A DNA stretch of 64,000 nucleotides from Leptodactylus fallax (taxonomy: Eukaryota; Chordata; Amphibia; Anura; Leptodactylidae): the NCBI GenBank assembly GCA_947044405.1, contig CAMRHE010000018.1, positions 4,960,001 through 5,024,000 on the forward strand, given 5' to 3'. The notes below the pieces were generated by a model. It made no database searches. It was given only the letters and a program-made list of their open reading frames with translations, and had not been told where the DNA came from. Position numbers and translations under genes: made by a program. This document shows, in pieces, positions 1 to 11,072 of the stretch (positions are counted from its first letter, which is position 1; every line of letters begins with the position of its first letter).

Positions 1-1
1 G

Positions 2-148
2 TTCCATGGAAGTGAATCTCAGCACTGAAGCAGGGTGTATGACCCCAGCCTCAGGTCATCGTTGCATCAGTGCATGCATGCATGCCTAGCTGAGATGCGT
101 CACTAAGCCCTTGGCACAGTTGCAGTGCTGAACTTCACTTCCATGGAA
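2..148. repeat. Short palindromic element at left edge
   Basis: The two ends are inverted copies of each other: TTCCATGGAAGTGAA at the left pairs with TTCACTTCCATGGAA at the right, and the match continues into CAGCACTGAA / CAGTGCTG. The interior holds a small GCAT repeat. It looks like a miniature inverted-repeat element or a snap-back sequence; the family is not recognised. Confidence 0.6.
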
Positions 149-2774
149 GCAGGGTTTCATCGGGCTGCAACAGTGACATCACAGGAATAGGAGAGGTGGG
201 GCATGGAGAGCTTGACTTTATTTGCTAGCTTTCCATCCCCTTGACTTTAAAACACTAATTTACATATTGTATAAATGTAATTTAGCTAAGGATGGAAACC
301 GTGCTCAGACATAAAAAGACATTGGACTAGAGGTGAGATACCCTGTTAGTTATTGGTGACAGTTGTGGCAAAATCTTGCTGATAAGTTCCCTTTTAGACT
401 CACCGGATGGTGCAAGATTATTCAGGATTTATTCGCGTTTATCAAAAATGTTAACAATTGTTGTCAGCAAAGGTATAAATCCATCCCTTTAAGGAATAAT
501 CTAACAAATCCATAGGAGGCAAAATGCTACAAAGGAGGTACCATTTTTTTCTGACAACTGAGAATCTGTCATGAGAGAAATTTCTTTACACCAAAATTGT
601 CTTTCTGTGGTGCAGTAGCAAGCCGTCGGTGCTGTTACCAATTTTTTGACAGAATATATGCAAGAGCCTGACTCTTGAAGAAATAGGCTTGTAGTTATGT
701 TGCACAGCCTTCTATATGAAGGGTCTATGGCCGTTAACTTGAGATGAAGCTGTCCAAACCTACCAATATTGATGTAATTGTCCAATAATTTAATGTGTAT
801 GTGCTGTCCTACTGTCCCCCAACATTTGCAAGATCAGGGCAGTGACTTTTTGGATTTCATTATATTGTTTCTGGCACTATGGCATCCAACATCAGCTGAT
901 TCCCATCTCTCCACTGAAATAAACTTGTACGTTTAGCCAAAGTATACATGTTTATGGCACAGTCTGGAGATACAGCTGTTGAGTAAACAAGTGCTTATTT
1001 TTTTGTCTTTTTAAAGGTTGTTAGATTCTATAAAGAGTCAAATATGTATGGAGCCAGACAGACAGCCCTAAAAATATGGACACTGGTTAGAAATCCAACA
1101 TGCCCTACTCTTTATTGCCAGAACACTGTGAAAAGTGTGCAAACCTTTTAAAGGCCTTAAGTTTAATTTAGCAAGTTATCAGAATAAAAGTATATCTCAA
1201 ATTTGTCACCATGGGAAATTCAGAGTAGGTGTAAAAGCAAAAACATGTGCCTGTATGTATCTGTTGGAAACATCTTGCGTTATTTGATCCATTAAAATGA
1301 TCAACACATAGTACTTAGTTATAGCATTGTATAACCCGCTGTGTGTCTGTTCGAGTCACTCAGATATGCAGGTGCGTTCTCACAGAATATATTTTTTTCC
1401 ACAAAGTATGATGGTTTGTGGCTTGGTATTACCAAGACACAGATGCCCCACAGCACATGAGGAAACATTTTGTGTTGTTCCAGCAAATTAATAGGAGAGA
1501 GACACCAAAGAATGTTGGACATGCAAATATAATGTACAAAGCTCCGAGAACAATACAAATACATTGTGACACTATGAACCTAAGAGTCAAACTAATATTC
1601 CTCACTCTGAAATTTTAAATATATAAGGTATGAGATTAAAAGGGCTTAACTGGGTTTTATGCTTGGAATAGGTTATTACTATGAGATCAATTGGGGATCT
1701 CCCTTCCAGTACTTGTACCATTCCGCTAACAGAAAGGACCACATCCTCTTCATTATTTATCTAACACTACACTTCATGTTTGATAGTGTTGTACCAGGCA
1801 TTGCACCTCGGGCCCATTCACTTGATTGAGACAGAACTGCAGTACCAGACATAGCAACTACAACAGTAAGGGGGACCTGACCACTTCAGTCAGCTGGTCT
1901 TAAGGATAGGTTATCAATTTCATATTCTCAGAAAATAAAATTAAAGGGATTGTCAAGGATTAGTTTAAAAAAAATGTTTTTTGTTTTATAATTATTATTT
2001 TTAAGCAGTGCCTGGTCTATTATTGGGCTGTGCCTAGCATTTTCTACTCATTGAATTGGGCTGAACTGCAATACTAGACAGACACAGCCAAGACTAAAAT
2101 CAGCTGCCATTATTATACAACTTTATAACTCATTAAGGGATTGTTTGTTGAGGAAATTTTATTTTGGTAAAGGGACCAGAATAGGATAAAAGCATAAAGC
2201 ATCATTCCTATTCAGTCCCCCACTACTACCATTGCAAAGCTGGCCAGGTCCGCCATTGGTCTCTTCTTAACCCCTCGACACACAGAAAATGGGCATAGTA
2301 TTGTCCCATCTCAGCCAGTCATTGGCTGAGAAGCAGTTCTTGTGTATCCAGAGGCTGGCAATGTACCTGGCAACATAAAAACTGCCTTTTAGTTTCTTTG
2401 TTTTTCTAGCATACAACCCCCCTTAAATAATAATAATAATGAAACAATACACAGTCGAATGTAAATATATTCTTTTGGTTATGTATCATCACTGTTCATT
2501 AGTCCCATTAGCCACCCCCCACCCCCCGTCCCCACTGTGGCATGCTATCTAGTTTTCATATCGCAGATAGACACATACACACTAGGGCCCATTTCATAGA
2601 AAGACAATTAACCTATCAGTATGACTTTAGAGTGTGGGAGTTCAGAGAACCCAGAGGAAACTCTCTCCAAAAACAAGGAAAACACACAAACTCCATGCAG
2701 ATTTTTTTTTCCAATCCAGAATCCCATCACTGCAAGGCAGCAATATTAGGCCGGGGAATTCTAGGGAATCCCAT

Positions 2775-3033
2775 GCTCACTTTGCATTAAAAACCGTGCT
2801 GCAGACACACGGCGATTTCCATAACCAGCGTGCTTTTGGAAATCGCAGCATGTCAATTATAACTACGGAAATGCAGGCGGTTTCCCCATAGGTGTAATTG
2901 AAACAGAAAGTCCGCAGAGGAAACCTCTGCAAATTTTCTGTCTAAAGCGCTGTGGGAAGAACTGCGATGCACGGCCACTGCGGTTTTTCCTGCAGAGCTT
3001 TTTTGCTGTGGGGTGCCACGTGGGGACTTAGCC
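2775..3033. repeat. Fragment of a CCCCACGTGG-ended interspersed repeat
   Basis: The right end reads GTGCCACGTGGGGACTTAGCC. Related ends occur at 19362-19648 and about 24566-24665, where GTGGGGCCCC also precedes a CC(G/A)GCCT end. The interior has the same style of paired words (AAATCGCAGCATGTC near GGAAATCGC). It is a decayed, probably non-autonomous DNA element. Confidence 0.5.
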
Positions 3034-3510
3034 TTAAAGGGCTATTCCCATCTCAAGGATCCTATCTATACTGCTAGCTTATGTAAATTGAAGAGTTTTC
3101 ATCAATGTATTGCTTTAGCAATGCTGCTTTGTTTTCCTGATATGTGAAATCATTCCTCCCATTGTTTACACAGCGTGTCCATGGAACCAGACCTGTGTGA
3201 TAAGACAGGACAAGTGACATCACTCACTGCTCTCACTGTTCAGCTAATTGCAGTTTGCTGATGAAGTTGTGTCTGTTATCTCTCTATGTAAACATACAGA
3301 TAACACTGAGTCCTTCTCTAGAAACATGTGTATATTATTTGATCAGCATTTATATTAGACTACTAGTAATCATAATAAGTATCGTGATATTTCATAGTGT
3401 CCTGTTCAGCAAGCTGGGGGGAGGTGGCTTTGATTGTTTGATAAGGAATACTGGAAGTGAGAAGAAGAGACAAAAACTGCTGAAAAAGGGAGATGGGAAA
3501 ACCCTTTTAA
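3034..3510. mobile_element. TTAA-ended inverted-repeat element
   Basis: The ends are TTAAAGGGCTATTCCCATCT and, in reverse complement, TTAAAAGGGTTTTCCCATCT. This gives terminal inverted repeats of about 20 bp with TTAA at both outer edges. The roughly 480-bp interior has no recognisable coding capacity. It is a non-autonomous DNA element that shares its TTAAAGGG-type end with several other families here. Confidence 0.65.
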
Positions 3511-4673
3511 CCACCGATCCACTGTTTGGGTCATTGGTCTTTTTATATATTAGCCACTAGTTGGAGGCTACACGACATGATTTATGTCTTTGTTGTGTGG
3601 TAGCCAACAGAGATATGTTAATGTTGCTAGTCAAGATATTTACAGTATCCAAATGAATGAGTGCCAGTGATGGTCCCTGATAGACTTCCAACAGTAATCC
3701 TTTAGCACCCCAGTAGTTGGCACTAAATATCTTTGTGGTCCCATTTCTTGTCAAAGAAGCTGAAACATGAATTTGTGACTTAAAGATACTTTACCGTAAG
3801 ATTTGTAGATGCTTCAAAGTTGTCTGTGCAATAAATATTGTTTTAACATGTTTTACATATTTTCTTAGTTCCTTGGGCATTTTAATAATCAAATTATGTT
3901 GCTTATTGACCTGGATAGATTTCAGCAGAACGAAGAAGGAAGGTGACGTGAATAGAATAATGAGTTTTATGTCTGAACCAGTATTTGATTTATCTTCCAG
4001 CCTTTCTTATTTTGCAGCTTTCAACAACCCACCTGCATTGGGCTTATTTTATGTACACACTGTGCAGTGCAGTTTAACTTACAACTGTTTTTATGTTTAT
4101 CCATAAAAAACATCCTCATGTTTGTATTTAGCAACAGTATCCAGTTGGTGGCTCATGTACCAGGTGCAGACTTTTTATATATTTTTGTTGCCAACATTCC
4201 TGATTTAAAAAAAAAAAAAAAAGCATGTAATTCTTGCTTATTCATGAACTATGTGGGTATTACCATCTGAGAAATGCTTAAATATGTGATAGATATGGGT
4301 TCCACGTCTGCAACCCCATTTTCAGAAACTGGGTCTGACCACTCCCTCCACCTTACTAGTGTGCTGCCATTTCTCCATTCAGTCTTTTCCTGGACTCATC
4401 TATTAGGCATGTATTGCATATCCAGTGGATGTGCCATAGAGGTCTAAGAAGGGAGTTTCCCTTTAAAATAGAAACTCACTTTACTATGCCCACATTAGCA
4501 TGAAATTGTATTCCAAATATACATCCCATTATTAAAATCTCACCCTCACCTCCATGGCCAGCTACTTCTTCTACGCTAATCTCTTGCCAGGCAGTATATT
4601 CCTGATAACCAGACTGTCGTACATGTTGAGCTCAGTGATGGACTAGCACTGTACAGAGAAGGGAAAACACAGT

Positions 4674-4827
4674 TTAAAGGGATTGTCCCTTTACAGACAC
4701 AGGATAAAGGATAGACTGAAAGTCCCCCTTCATCCTCACTGTAGGTGCTCTTGCTTGACCAGCACTTCATTCATTGCTCTGTGGCTGCCAAGACTGCAGT
4801 CTGTCTGTAATTGGATACCCCCTTTAA
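4674..4827. mobile_element. Small TTAA-ended element
   Basis: The left end is TTAAAGGGATTGTCC and the right end, read in reverse complement, is TTAAAGGGGGTATCC. At about 150 bp it is too short to code. It is probably another non-autonomous copy of the TTAAAGGG type. Confidence 0.45.
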
Positions 4828-5350
4828 CTGCATTCATCATGTGTCACTCCACATCTCAACAAATGGAATCTATCAGATTTTGACAAAAAGTAATCTTCGC
4901 TCTTTGAGATTCATATACAATTCATTTTGTGTGATCTGGTCACGTATATGAGAACATTTAAGTAGGTACCCAGCATGTGTAGGTATTATGGTGATGGAAA
5001 AACAATGGTCTTGATAACCCCTGCCCCACCAGAGTTTGGCTCATCATCTGGGGTCCATGTGCCTAAACAGAAATCTTGCCAGCTACTTGTAGGTATACAT
5101 TTCTACATCATTCTGGTGAAAAATAATGATACATTTGATATGGTTGATGGCCCTGCAAGGCACAATAATTTAAAAAGACACAATTTATGCGCAAGTAATC
5201 TGCCTTGTGGAAAAAAAATGGACTTTTTTTTCATAGCTTGAATACCAGATTATGGGTGAACAAGCCATAGCAAATCAGCTCATATGTGCTTGGTAGCTTG
5301 AATAGTAGTGAAGTGCTTATGATTTTTTTTTTTTTTTCTTACCTCCACAG

Positions 5351-5456
5351 AAAGTGGAAGTCCTGAGTCTCGAGTGAACGCAGTTCATTTTTTAGTTTAC
5401 AAACTTCCAGAGAAAAGTAAAGAAATGTTGCATCTTCTCATTAAACATCTTGCGAA
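5351..5456 (+). CDS. arhgap10 internal exon, RhoGAP domain part 1
   Basis: This 106-bp exon is bounded by CCTCCACAG and GTAAGT. It enters with two bases completing a codon and leaves with two bases (AA), so it holds 34 whole codons: SGSPESRVNAVHFLVYKLPE followed by KSKEMLHLLIKHLA. The SGSPESRVNAVH stretch followed by a LPEK-type helix is the signature of the GRAF family of BAR-PH-RhoGAP-SH3 proteins, which stimulate GTP hydrolysis on RhoA and Cdc42 at membranes. The arginine finger lies in an earlier exon outside this window. Later exons favour ARHGAP10 (GRAF2) over ARHGAP26 or ARHGAP42. The donor GTAAGT at 5457 fits the consensus better than a GTGGCT three bases on. Confidence 0.93.
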
Positions 5457-6413
5457 GTAAGTGGCTATTTCTCCATATTTATTACTGCTTCTGACGTGTG
5501 AAGGCATTATAGTAAACGTATCTTTCAAAGTCCGCTCATGTTCAAAGACTGTATACGACCATGCCAAACCAGTATTTCTTAATCTATCTGGAACCATAGC
5601 TTTATAAACATTAACCTTAAGCCATAGTGAGAAAGTTGTGAAGATTTAGGCCAAAAGAGGGGTTTTAAGCTGTCTGTATAATGACTTAAATTATACTTGA
5701 AATAGTCCATAATATAATGGGCCTGTATTTGTCATGTGATACTTACTAGCCAGTTACAAGCTAAGTGTAGTTGTCTGTGTCTTAGGGGACATAACCCTTG
5801 GCCTTTTGTCCAAGCACCTGTATACTCTACCATATCTTTTTTTTCGGACAGAGATGTAGAGACAGGTTCTGTTTCAGACTTTTATATTAGTATTACGGTT
5901 ATTCCTGTAGTTAGGTATTTTTGCATATCCTGTGGATATACCATATTAGGCTCAGGTCCCTCCTTTGGGACCCTCTTATCGGGATAGGAGGGATTCCAGT
6001 GGCCGCTGTTGTTGATTCTTAGCAGCCTTATTCTCCATTAAGTTCAAAGTGGGACAGTGAATATTAGACATTTATAGAATGCTTAGTGGGTTTGTCCAAC
6101 TTTAATTTCAGAATTCCCTTATAGGGTATATGTAAACTAATAAATGGGTTCCTTGTTCAGGATCCTCATTTCTTGGCCACAGTGAAGAGCACTTGCAAAG
6201 AATGTTCTCTGGTTCTGCAAGTCCTGCCCTGTCATACATTATTAATGGGCACTGGGTAATGCTTCATTTACCCTGTGGTAGTATTACAGGGTAATTGAAC
6301 ACTTATGCCAGTGTGGGTGCTGGCAGGGGACACTTTGTGATCTCCTTTTTGTCATGGGACATTTCTAACAAGTAGGAATTGCACAAAGCTAAGAAGTTCT
6401 TTAGGAAGATAAT

Positions 6414-7343
6414 TTAAAGGGAGTCTGCCACATCCCCTAGGCATATGCAACTATCAACACCTTGTCACAGAGTACATTATAGTGATAAACATACCGTTTG
6501 TTATGTATGTCACTTTTGTTGTTTAGGAGGAAAAACTGCTTTGAAGTTTTGTGCAAATAAGGTAGTTGATGTAGCACTGGGATGGGCCTTCAGCCCTGGG
6601 AGCACTGCTCTTGTTGCTCAGTCCACTACCATCTCCTGTCTGAGCCACCCTGTGCATTCAGAGTTGCTCATCCCACAGATATGACATCATCCATCCTACT
6701 TGAGCAGCAAGTGCGGTGGAAAGGGGGAAAAAATGGGATGCCCCAAAAAAACCAGAGAAGAAAGTCCGTGCTTTCCAGTTCTTTTCCTTTATTAGATAGC
6801 TCATAAAGAAAGCGGACTGGAAAGCGTGGACATTCTCAGTTTTTTTGGGGATCCTATTTTTTTCCCCCCTTTGCACCGTACTACTATTCTGCTTGTATCC
6901 GGAGCATCTAGACGCACAGAGGTCCTGCAGCTTCCTATGATACTGGTTTATCTTGATGCTTGTATAGTGGTTGTGACTCATCACAGCTACAAAAGGTGAG
7001 AGTACATCTTGACCTCTGGCTACGCTGTGCGAGTGCACTCTCTCCTATTACCAGTGTTCCTCTTGAGCACTACTATAATTTACTTCCAACTGTGATACGC
7101 TATGTGCTGCTCAGCGTGTTGTTGTCTTTAGAAACAATTGAGCAGAAAGAGCAGTGCTCCCAGGGCTGAAATCCTGCCCCCAGTGCATCAGCTGCCTCAT
7201 TTGCAGTCAACTTCACAATTATTTTCTTCCAGATATGCTAAAGTGAAATACATTAAAAAAGTATGCTATTTATCGCTGTAATGTGCTCTGTAACATAGTG
7301 GTGGCAGCTGAATATGCTTGGAGTAGGTGGTAGACTCACTTTT
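6414..7343. mobile_element. TTAA-ended element with palindromic interior
   Basis: The left end is TTAAAGGGAGTCTGCCAC, and the right end in reverse complement is AAAAGTGAGTCTACCACC. The interior contains inverted words, for example GGGCCTTCAGCCCTGGGAGC near 6585 against GCTCCCAGGGCTGAA near 7157. A second copy lies at 36125-36540 and shares the right end GGTGGTAGACTC. No coding function is evident; the open frames inside come from the palindrome. Confidence 0.6.
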
Positions 7344-7385
7344 ATGCTGTATTTTAGTTATGAAATTACAAAGTTTATATAAGTT

Positions 7386-7406
7386 TTTTTTTTTTTTTTT
7401 TTTTTC
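7386..7406. repeat. Poly-T tract
   Basis: An uninterrupted run of about 21 T residues within the previous intron, close to the TTAA-ended elements. It may be a decayed poly-A tail of a minus-strand retroposon, but no adjacent element supports that. Confidence 0.6.
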
Positions 7407-7503
7407 CTATCAATTTTAAATGGCAGAAAAAGTAAACTTATGTATGTTTCACCATCCTGTTTGAAAAGTAAGGAATGTCGCAATAGTATAAAATACGTAA
7501 CAG

Positions 7504-8010
7504 TTAAAGGGAATCTGTCAGGTCAGTCTGGGACACTAAACCACCCACAGGTCCTTATAGACCTGGGGTTTAGTGTCCCAATTCGCCCTGTTGTAATGCA
7601 ATTCGCAGGCGCATTAAAAATAAAAAAACCTTTATACTTTCCTAGAGAAGGGTCCGATGTACGCTGTTCGGCTGAGAACAGTCCGGCTTATTCATGAGCT
7701 TCTTTGTTGTCACACCTCCCGGCGCCTGCGCTGTTCTTCAGTGAAGCCAAAGGTGGACACCATGGTTGCAATGCGCAATTGCCGGAGGTACGGGCATGCG
7801 CACTGAAGCCGAGGTGTACTAGTCTGGCTTTATTGAAGAACTGCGTAGGCGCGGAGAGTACAGGGGCAGGGTGACTATAATAAAGCTTTTTTATTTTTAA
7901 TGCGGCCATGGATTGCGTTATAACAGGGTGATTTGGGACACTAAACCCTAGGTCCATATGGACGTGTGGGTGGTTTAGTGTCCCAAATTGCCCTGACAGA
8001 TTCCCTTTAA
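7504..8010. mobile_element. TTAA-ended inverted-repeat element (AGGGAATCTGTCA end)
   Basis: The arms are long inverted repeats. TTAAAGGGAATCTGTCAG with GGGACACTAAACCACCCAC at the left pairs with GTGGGTGGTTTAGTGTCCC and CTGACAGATTCCCTTTAA at the right. Within each arm a second short palindrome around the GGGACACTAAACC word occurs. The core between the arms is GC-richer. A related right half lies at 38610-38965. It is a non-autonomous DNA element whose flanking TTAA is shared with the next element. Confidence 0.75.
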
Positions 8011-8715
8011 AGGGGTTTTCCGGGCAAAAAATGTTTTTTTGGAAAAAGGTTAGTGCTATTAATGGGTTAATAAATGCACCCAAATACCTTTAGCAGTGTT
8101 TTGAGTGGTTTCTGTGTTTCTCTGGGGGCTCTTGGCATCTTCTGCATTTGTTTACATGGTGTAGCTTCCACACTAGCTCCCTCTCGCCTCACTCCCCCCT
8201 TCCTCTCTCCCTCCCTTACACCCCCTCCCTATCTCTCTAGCTATCCCGCCAACTACTAGCCCTTCCCAATTAACTAACTCAGCCCACCCCTCCACTGCAT
8301 CATAATTACCTCTCTTCCTTCCAGACTTCCTCCAGCGGGATGGCTCCTCCCTCTTTTCTGACTGCTTGGCACGCATAATATTCTGGTTGCTGCTCTCTAT
8401 AGCCGGCGATCCACCGCTACTGCGCAGATGACGTTACTGGCGTGGGAACAGTAGAGGTGGATTGTGGGCTACAGAGCAGTGCCGGGACTATTGTGTGCGC
8501 CAACAGTCAGAAAAGAGGGAGGAGCTGTCCCACAGGAGGAAGTCTGGAAGGAATAGAGGGGCAGGAGTAGTAGTGACGATCCGTTTCCGGAAACGGGGAA
8601 ACAGAACGTCACCAGTAAACAGAAAATTGATAAATTATGTAATTTAGAAAGTAGGCGGGGGAGGGTGTTTAGATTAGTTGTAGGAATTACATTTTATCCT
8701 GGACAACCCCTTTAA
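8007..8715. mobile_element. About 700-bp TTAA-ended repeat, copy 1
   Basis: The ends are TTAAAGGGGTTTTCCGGGCA and, in reverse complement, TTAAAGGGGTTGTCCAGGAT. An internal hairpin pairs CCTCCCTCTTTTCTGACTG with CAGTCAGAAAAGAGGGAGG. Copy 2 in inverted orientation is at 35297-36033 and shares both ends and the GTTTCCGGAAACGG word. There is no coding capacity beyond short chance frames. It directly abuts the preceding element, sharing its TTAA. Confidence 0.75.
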
Positions 8716-9007
8716 TGAAACAAGAAATATTACCCAGTTTCTCTGTGTTACACTGCATTTACACTTGAAGTGTTCTATCCGTTCATCTGGTCCATCGCAG
8801 GATCAGAAGAACTAAAAAGACGATCCATCAAATGATGGACAGCAACAGATCCCAAGGTACCCATTGACTATTAGCCGGTATTGCCGCGGTTTCTGCCACA
8901 CTCAGAGCCGGAGACTCAGGCGCAGATGTAAATGTAGCTTTAGGATGTGGTGCAAAATATCCAAACTCTGCCCTTTGCATCATTGTCCCTTTTTGGACTT
9001 TCTTCAG

Positions 9008-9167
9008 TGTTTCTGCAAATGCTAAGAAGAATTTGATGACTGTAGCTAATTTGGGAGTGGTATTTGGTCCAACATTGATGAGGCCTCAAGAAGAAACCGT
9101 AGCAGCCATCATGGACCTGAAGTTTCAGAACATTGTTGTTGAAATACTTATTGAAAACCATGAAAAG
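9008..9167 (+). CDS. arhgap10 internal exon, RhoGAP domain part 2
   Basis: This 160-bp exon has acceptor TTTCTTCAG and donor GTACAG. One base completes an Asn codon from the previous exon, then 53 codons follow and the exon ends in phase 0 after Lys. The translation contains [20 protein letters not shown] and, after it, [20 protein letters not shown] and [14 protein letters not shown] is the conserved RhoGAP helix carrying the asparagine that helps position the GTPase and its arginine finger. The [10 protein letters not shown] and [18 protein letters not shown] words are typical of GRAF-family GAPs, with the Leu after Asp favouring ARHGAP10. The exon is intact, with no stop or frameshift. Confidence 0.95.
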
Positions 9168-9627
9168 GTACAGTGATTTTATGTGTGAGTCGTGTAGGCA
9201 CTTACCTATAATCCTAAAGTGGCGTGTACATGTTACAGAAATATCTGCTGCAGAAATATCTTTAAATCTTTTATTATGGATTTTTGCTTATTTTGGTGTA
9301 GATTTTACACTGTGTTGCAATGGTAAATCTGTAACAGGTAGGACAGAATGCAGGTATGAAAATGCATAGCATGTTCTTAAATCCATTTAATTTTTAATTT
9401 TTATTTTTCCATTGCATGTAAAGAGGGTATTGTAAAGTCTTCTTCATGTGCATTGTCTATATATAGTGATGGCCAACAACAACTACACCACTGTTACATG
9501 GCACAATATCAGATAATTTTAAGAGATCATCTGTATTTTGTTTTTCACGTAGAATCAGGTTTTACTTGCTAAATGTAATGTAAGATAAATCTGCTATGAT
9601 GTATACAGTATGTAAATGCGTCAACGT

Positions 9628-9932
9628 TTAAAGGGAATCTGTCACCAGGAAACCAGGTGAACCAGGTATTGTAAGGGACATAATACTGAGCACCATTGTA
9701 TCTTCACATAGTCCAATAGGTGCACCATTTCCATGAAAAAGTGGTTTTATAAATATGTATAGGGTTCTCTATTCACAGTTGAAAACCTAAAACTCTTCAT
9801 CCTAATTTGCATATTTCTAAAAACTTCTTTTTCTGGGCTATCTAAAGGTATGATGATGCTCAGTATAATTTCCCCTAAAATTAAACTGTGGCTGGTTTGG
9901 TATCAAATTTGCTGTTGACAGACTCCCTTTAA
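9628..9932. mobile_element. TTAA-ended element, AGGGAATCTGTCA family
   Basis: The left end is TTAAAGGGAATCTGTCACC and the right end in reverse complement is TTAAAGGGAGTCTGTCAAC, with TTAA on each outer edge and 305 bp in all. The first 14 bases match the element at 7504, but the interior differs. It is non-autonomous and has no coding frame. Confidence 0.7.
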
Positions 9933-10020
9933 CAAATCTGCCTGTAATCTCAATGTGAAGAACTAATAGAAAATAGATATCTTAGATAGTGTTGGCGCTG
10001 TTCAGAATATATGAGAGAGG

Positions 10021-11072
10021 ATTGATCTATACTGAACGGGTCTCAGTGAAAGGAGTAATAATAGAACTTAACTTTTTTTTTCTAGTAAGTACTCTAGAAA
10101 GTAGCATCCCTATGCGTTTCCCCAGACGTATGTCTGGATAGGCAGGGGAACAAGAATATCTAGCTGCATTCATGCAGTTTGCAAATCGGCAGTGATCTGG
10201 GGAAACGTGTAGGATACTACTTTCTAGAGTCCGCTAGCAGCTTTTTTATAACCTGTGCTAGAATAATAGATTAGACAGTGAGGGACACCAAAGTGGTGCG
10301 TGATACAGAGTACACTCTTTTCAGACTGCACCTTTTCAGAGGTGTGATGCTGTGCATCGCTATTTAGTTAGGGAATTAGCACCAGTAAAATTTGACACAG
10401 ATGCAAAAACATCTATGTGGGCAGGGCTCTACCACATAGCTGAACATATGTTTGGGCACATCTGTTTTGTCATTTGGATGTTGCCAGAGACTAATAAAAT
10501 TGTCTGAATAGAGTTGACTCGTTTATTACAGGTAGCTTCCATGTAACATAAAGGGATCGATTTGACGACAGAACAATGTCTTATGATCATCTGAGACTTG
10601 TCCTAGTCATCTATTTTATCCCTGTCTGATATACATTCTGTTGAAGGGCGACTCCTGTATAAAGCAATCTACGTAGCCTTGTTTTCCCCAGAATATTTTA
10701 AGTCTCATCACACATATTATCTATCTGAACGTTTCATGTATATTCAACCAGGACTGAGGCCTAGCTGGTACAATATCCCTATAATGCCTTTTTCAGAATA
10801 TTTGGGATACCCATAAAAATAATAATAATAAAAAAAAAAAAAAAATTTGGGGCATCTATATGAAACACACCTTTTGAGATACCTGTATACATGCACACTC
10901 ATTCTTTGTGATTGGTGTCCATATAGAAAAGTGTGCCTCATCGCTGAGGTCTCATCTAGAAATTGTAGACATACACTGTTTTAGGGGATTATATATGTGT
11001 ATTTTATAATTTATTTAATAAAAGTTAAGTCTTATTAGTACTCCTTTCTTTGAGACCTGTTCAGTATAGATC
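10021..11072. mobile_element. Large inverted-repeat element (about 1.05 kb)
   Basis: The outer arms pair ATTGATCTATACTGAACGGG with its near complement CCTGTTCAGTATAGATC. The next part of the left arm (TCTCAGTGAAAGGAGTAATAA) pairs with TTATTAGTACTCCTTTCTTTGAGA at the right. A second, inner pair is CTAGAAAGTAGCATCCCTA (10092) against TAGGATACTACTTTCTAGAG (10211). It contains no recognisable protein. It may be two nested inverted-repeat units. The family is not known to me. Confidence 0.6.

Larger units (their letters stand above)
1..5350 (+). other. arhgap10 intron (3' part), upstream of first visible exon
   Basis: Non-coding sequence ending in a long T-rich polypyrimidine tract (about 5322-5339) and an AG acceptor at 5349-5350. 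No exon of the preceding RhoGAP segment was recognised, and the open frames here are short and unlike any protein I know. Apart from the small inverted-repeat elements listed separately, 150-2770 and 3511-4670 show only A/T-rich sequence with short poly-A and poly-T runs and nothing I can name. Confidence 0.8.
5457..9007 (+). other. arhgap10 intron, 3.55 kb
   Basis: The intron starts GTAAGT and ends in a pyrimidine-rich stretch and TTCTTTCTTCAG-like acceptor context. It splits a codon after its second base (AA|T, Asn). The segment 5457-6413 shows no feature I can name. The rest is largely filled by TTAA-ended elements, and 8716-9007 is unremarkable. Confidence 0.85.

Noticed and set aside
5457..5462. 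Alternative donor three bases downstream (GTGGCT) for the first visible exon
   Set aside because: GTAAGT at 5457 is the better donor and gives the correct phase (AA|T, Asn) into the next exon.
6658..7038. 126-residue minus-strand frame
   Set aside because: Lies in the palindromic part of a TTAA-ended element; composition is unlike a protein and no motif is seen.
7688..8083. 131-residue minus-strand frame
   Set aside because: Spans the boundary of two inverted-repeat elements, and similar peptides arise from the other copy at 38751-38987; it is translated repeat.
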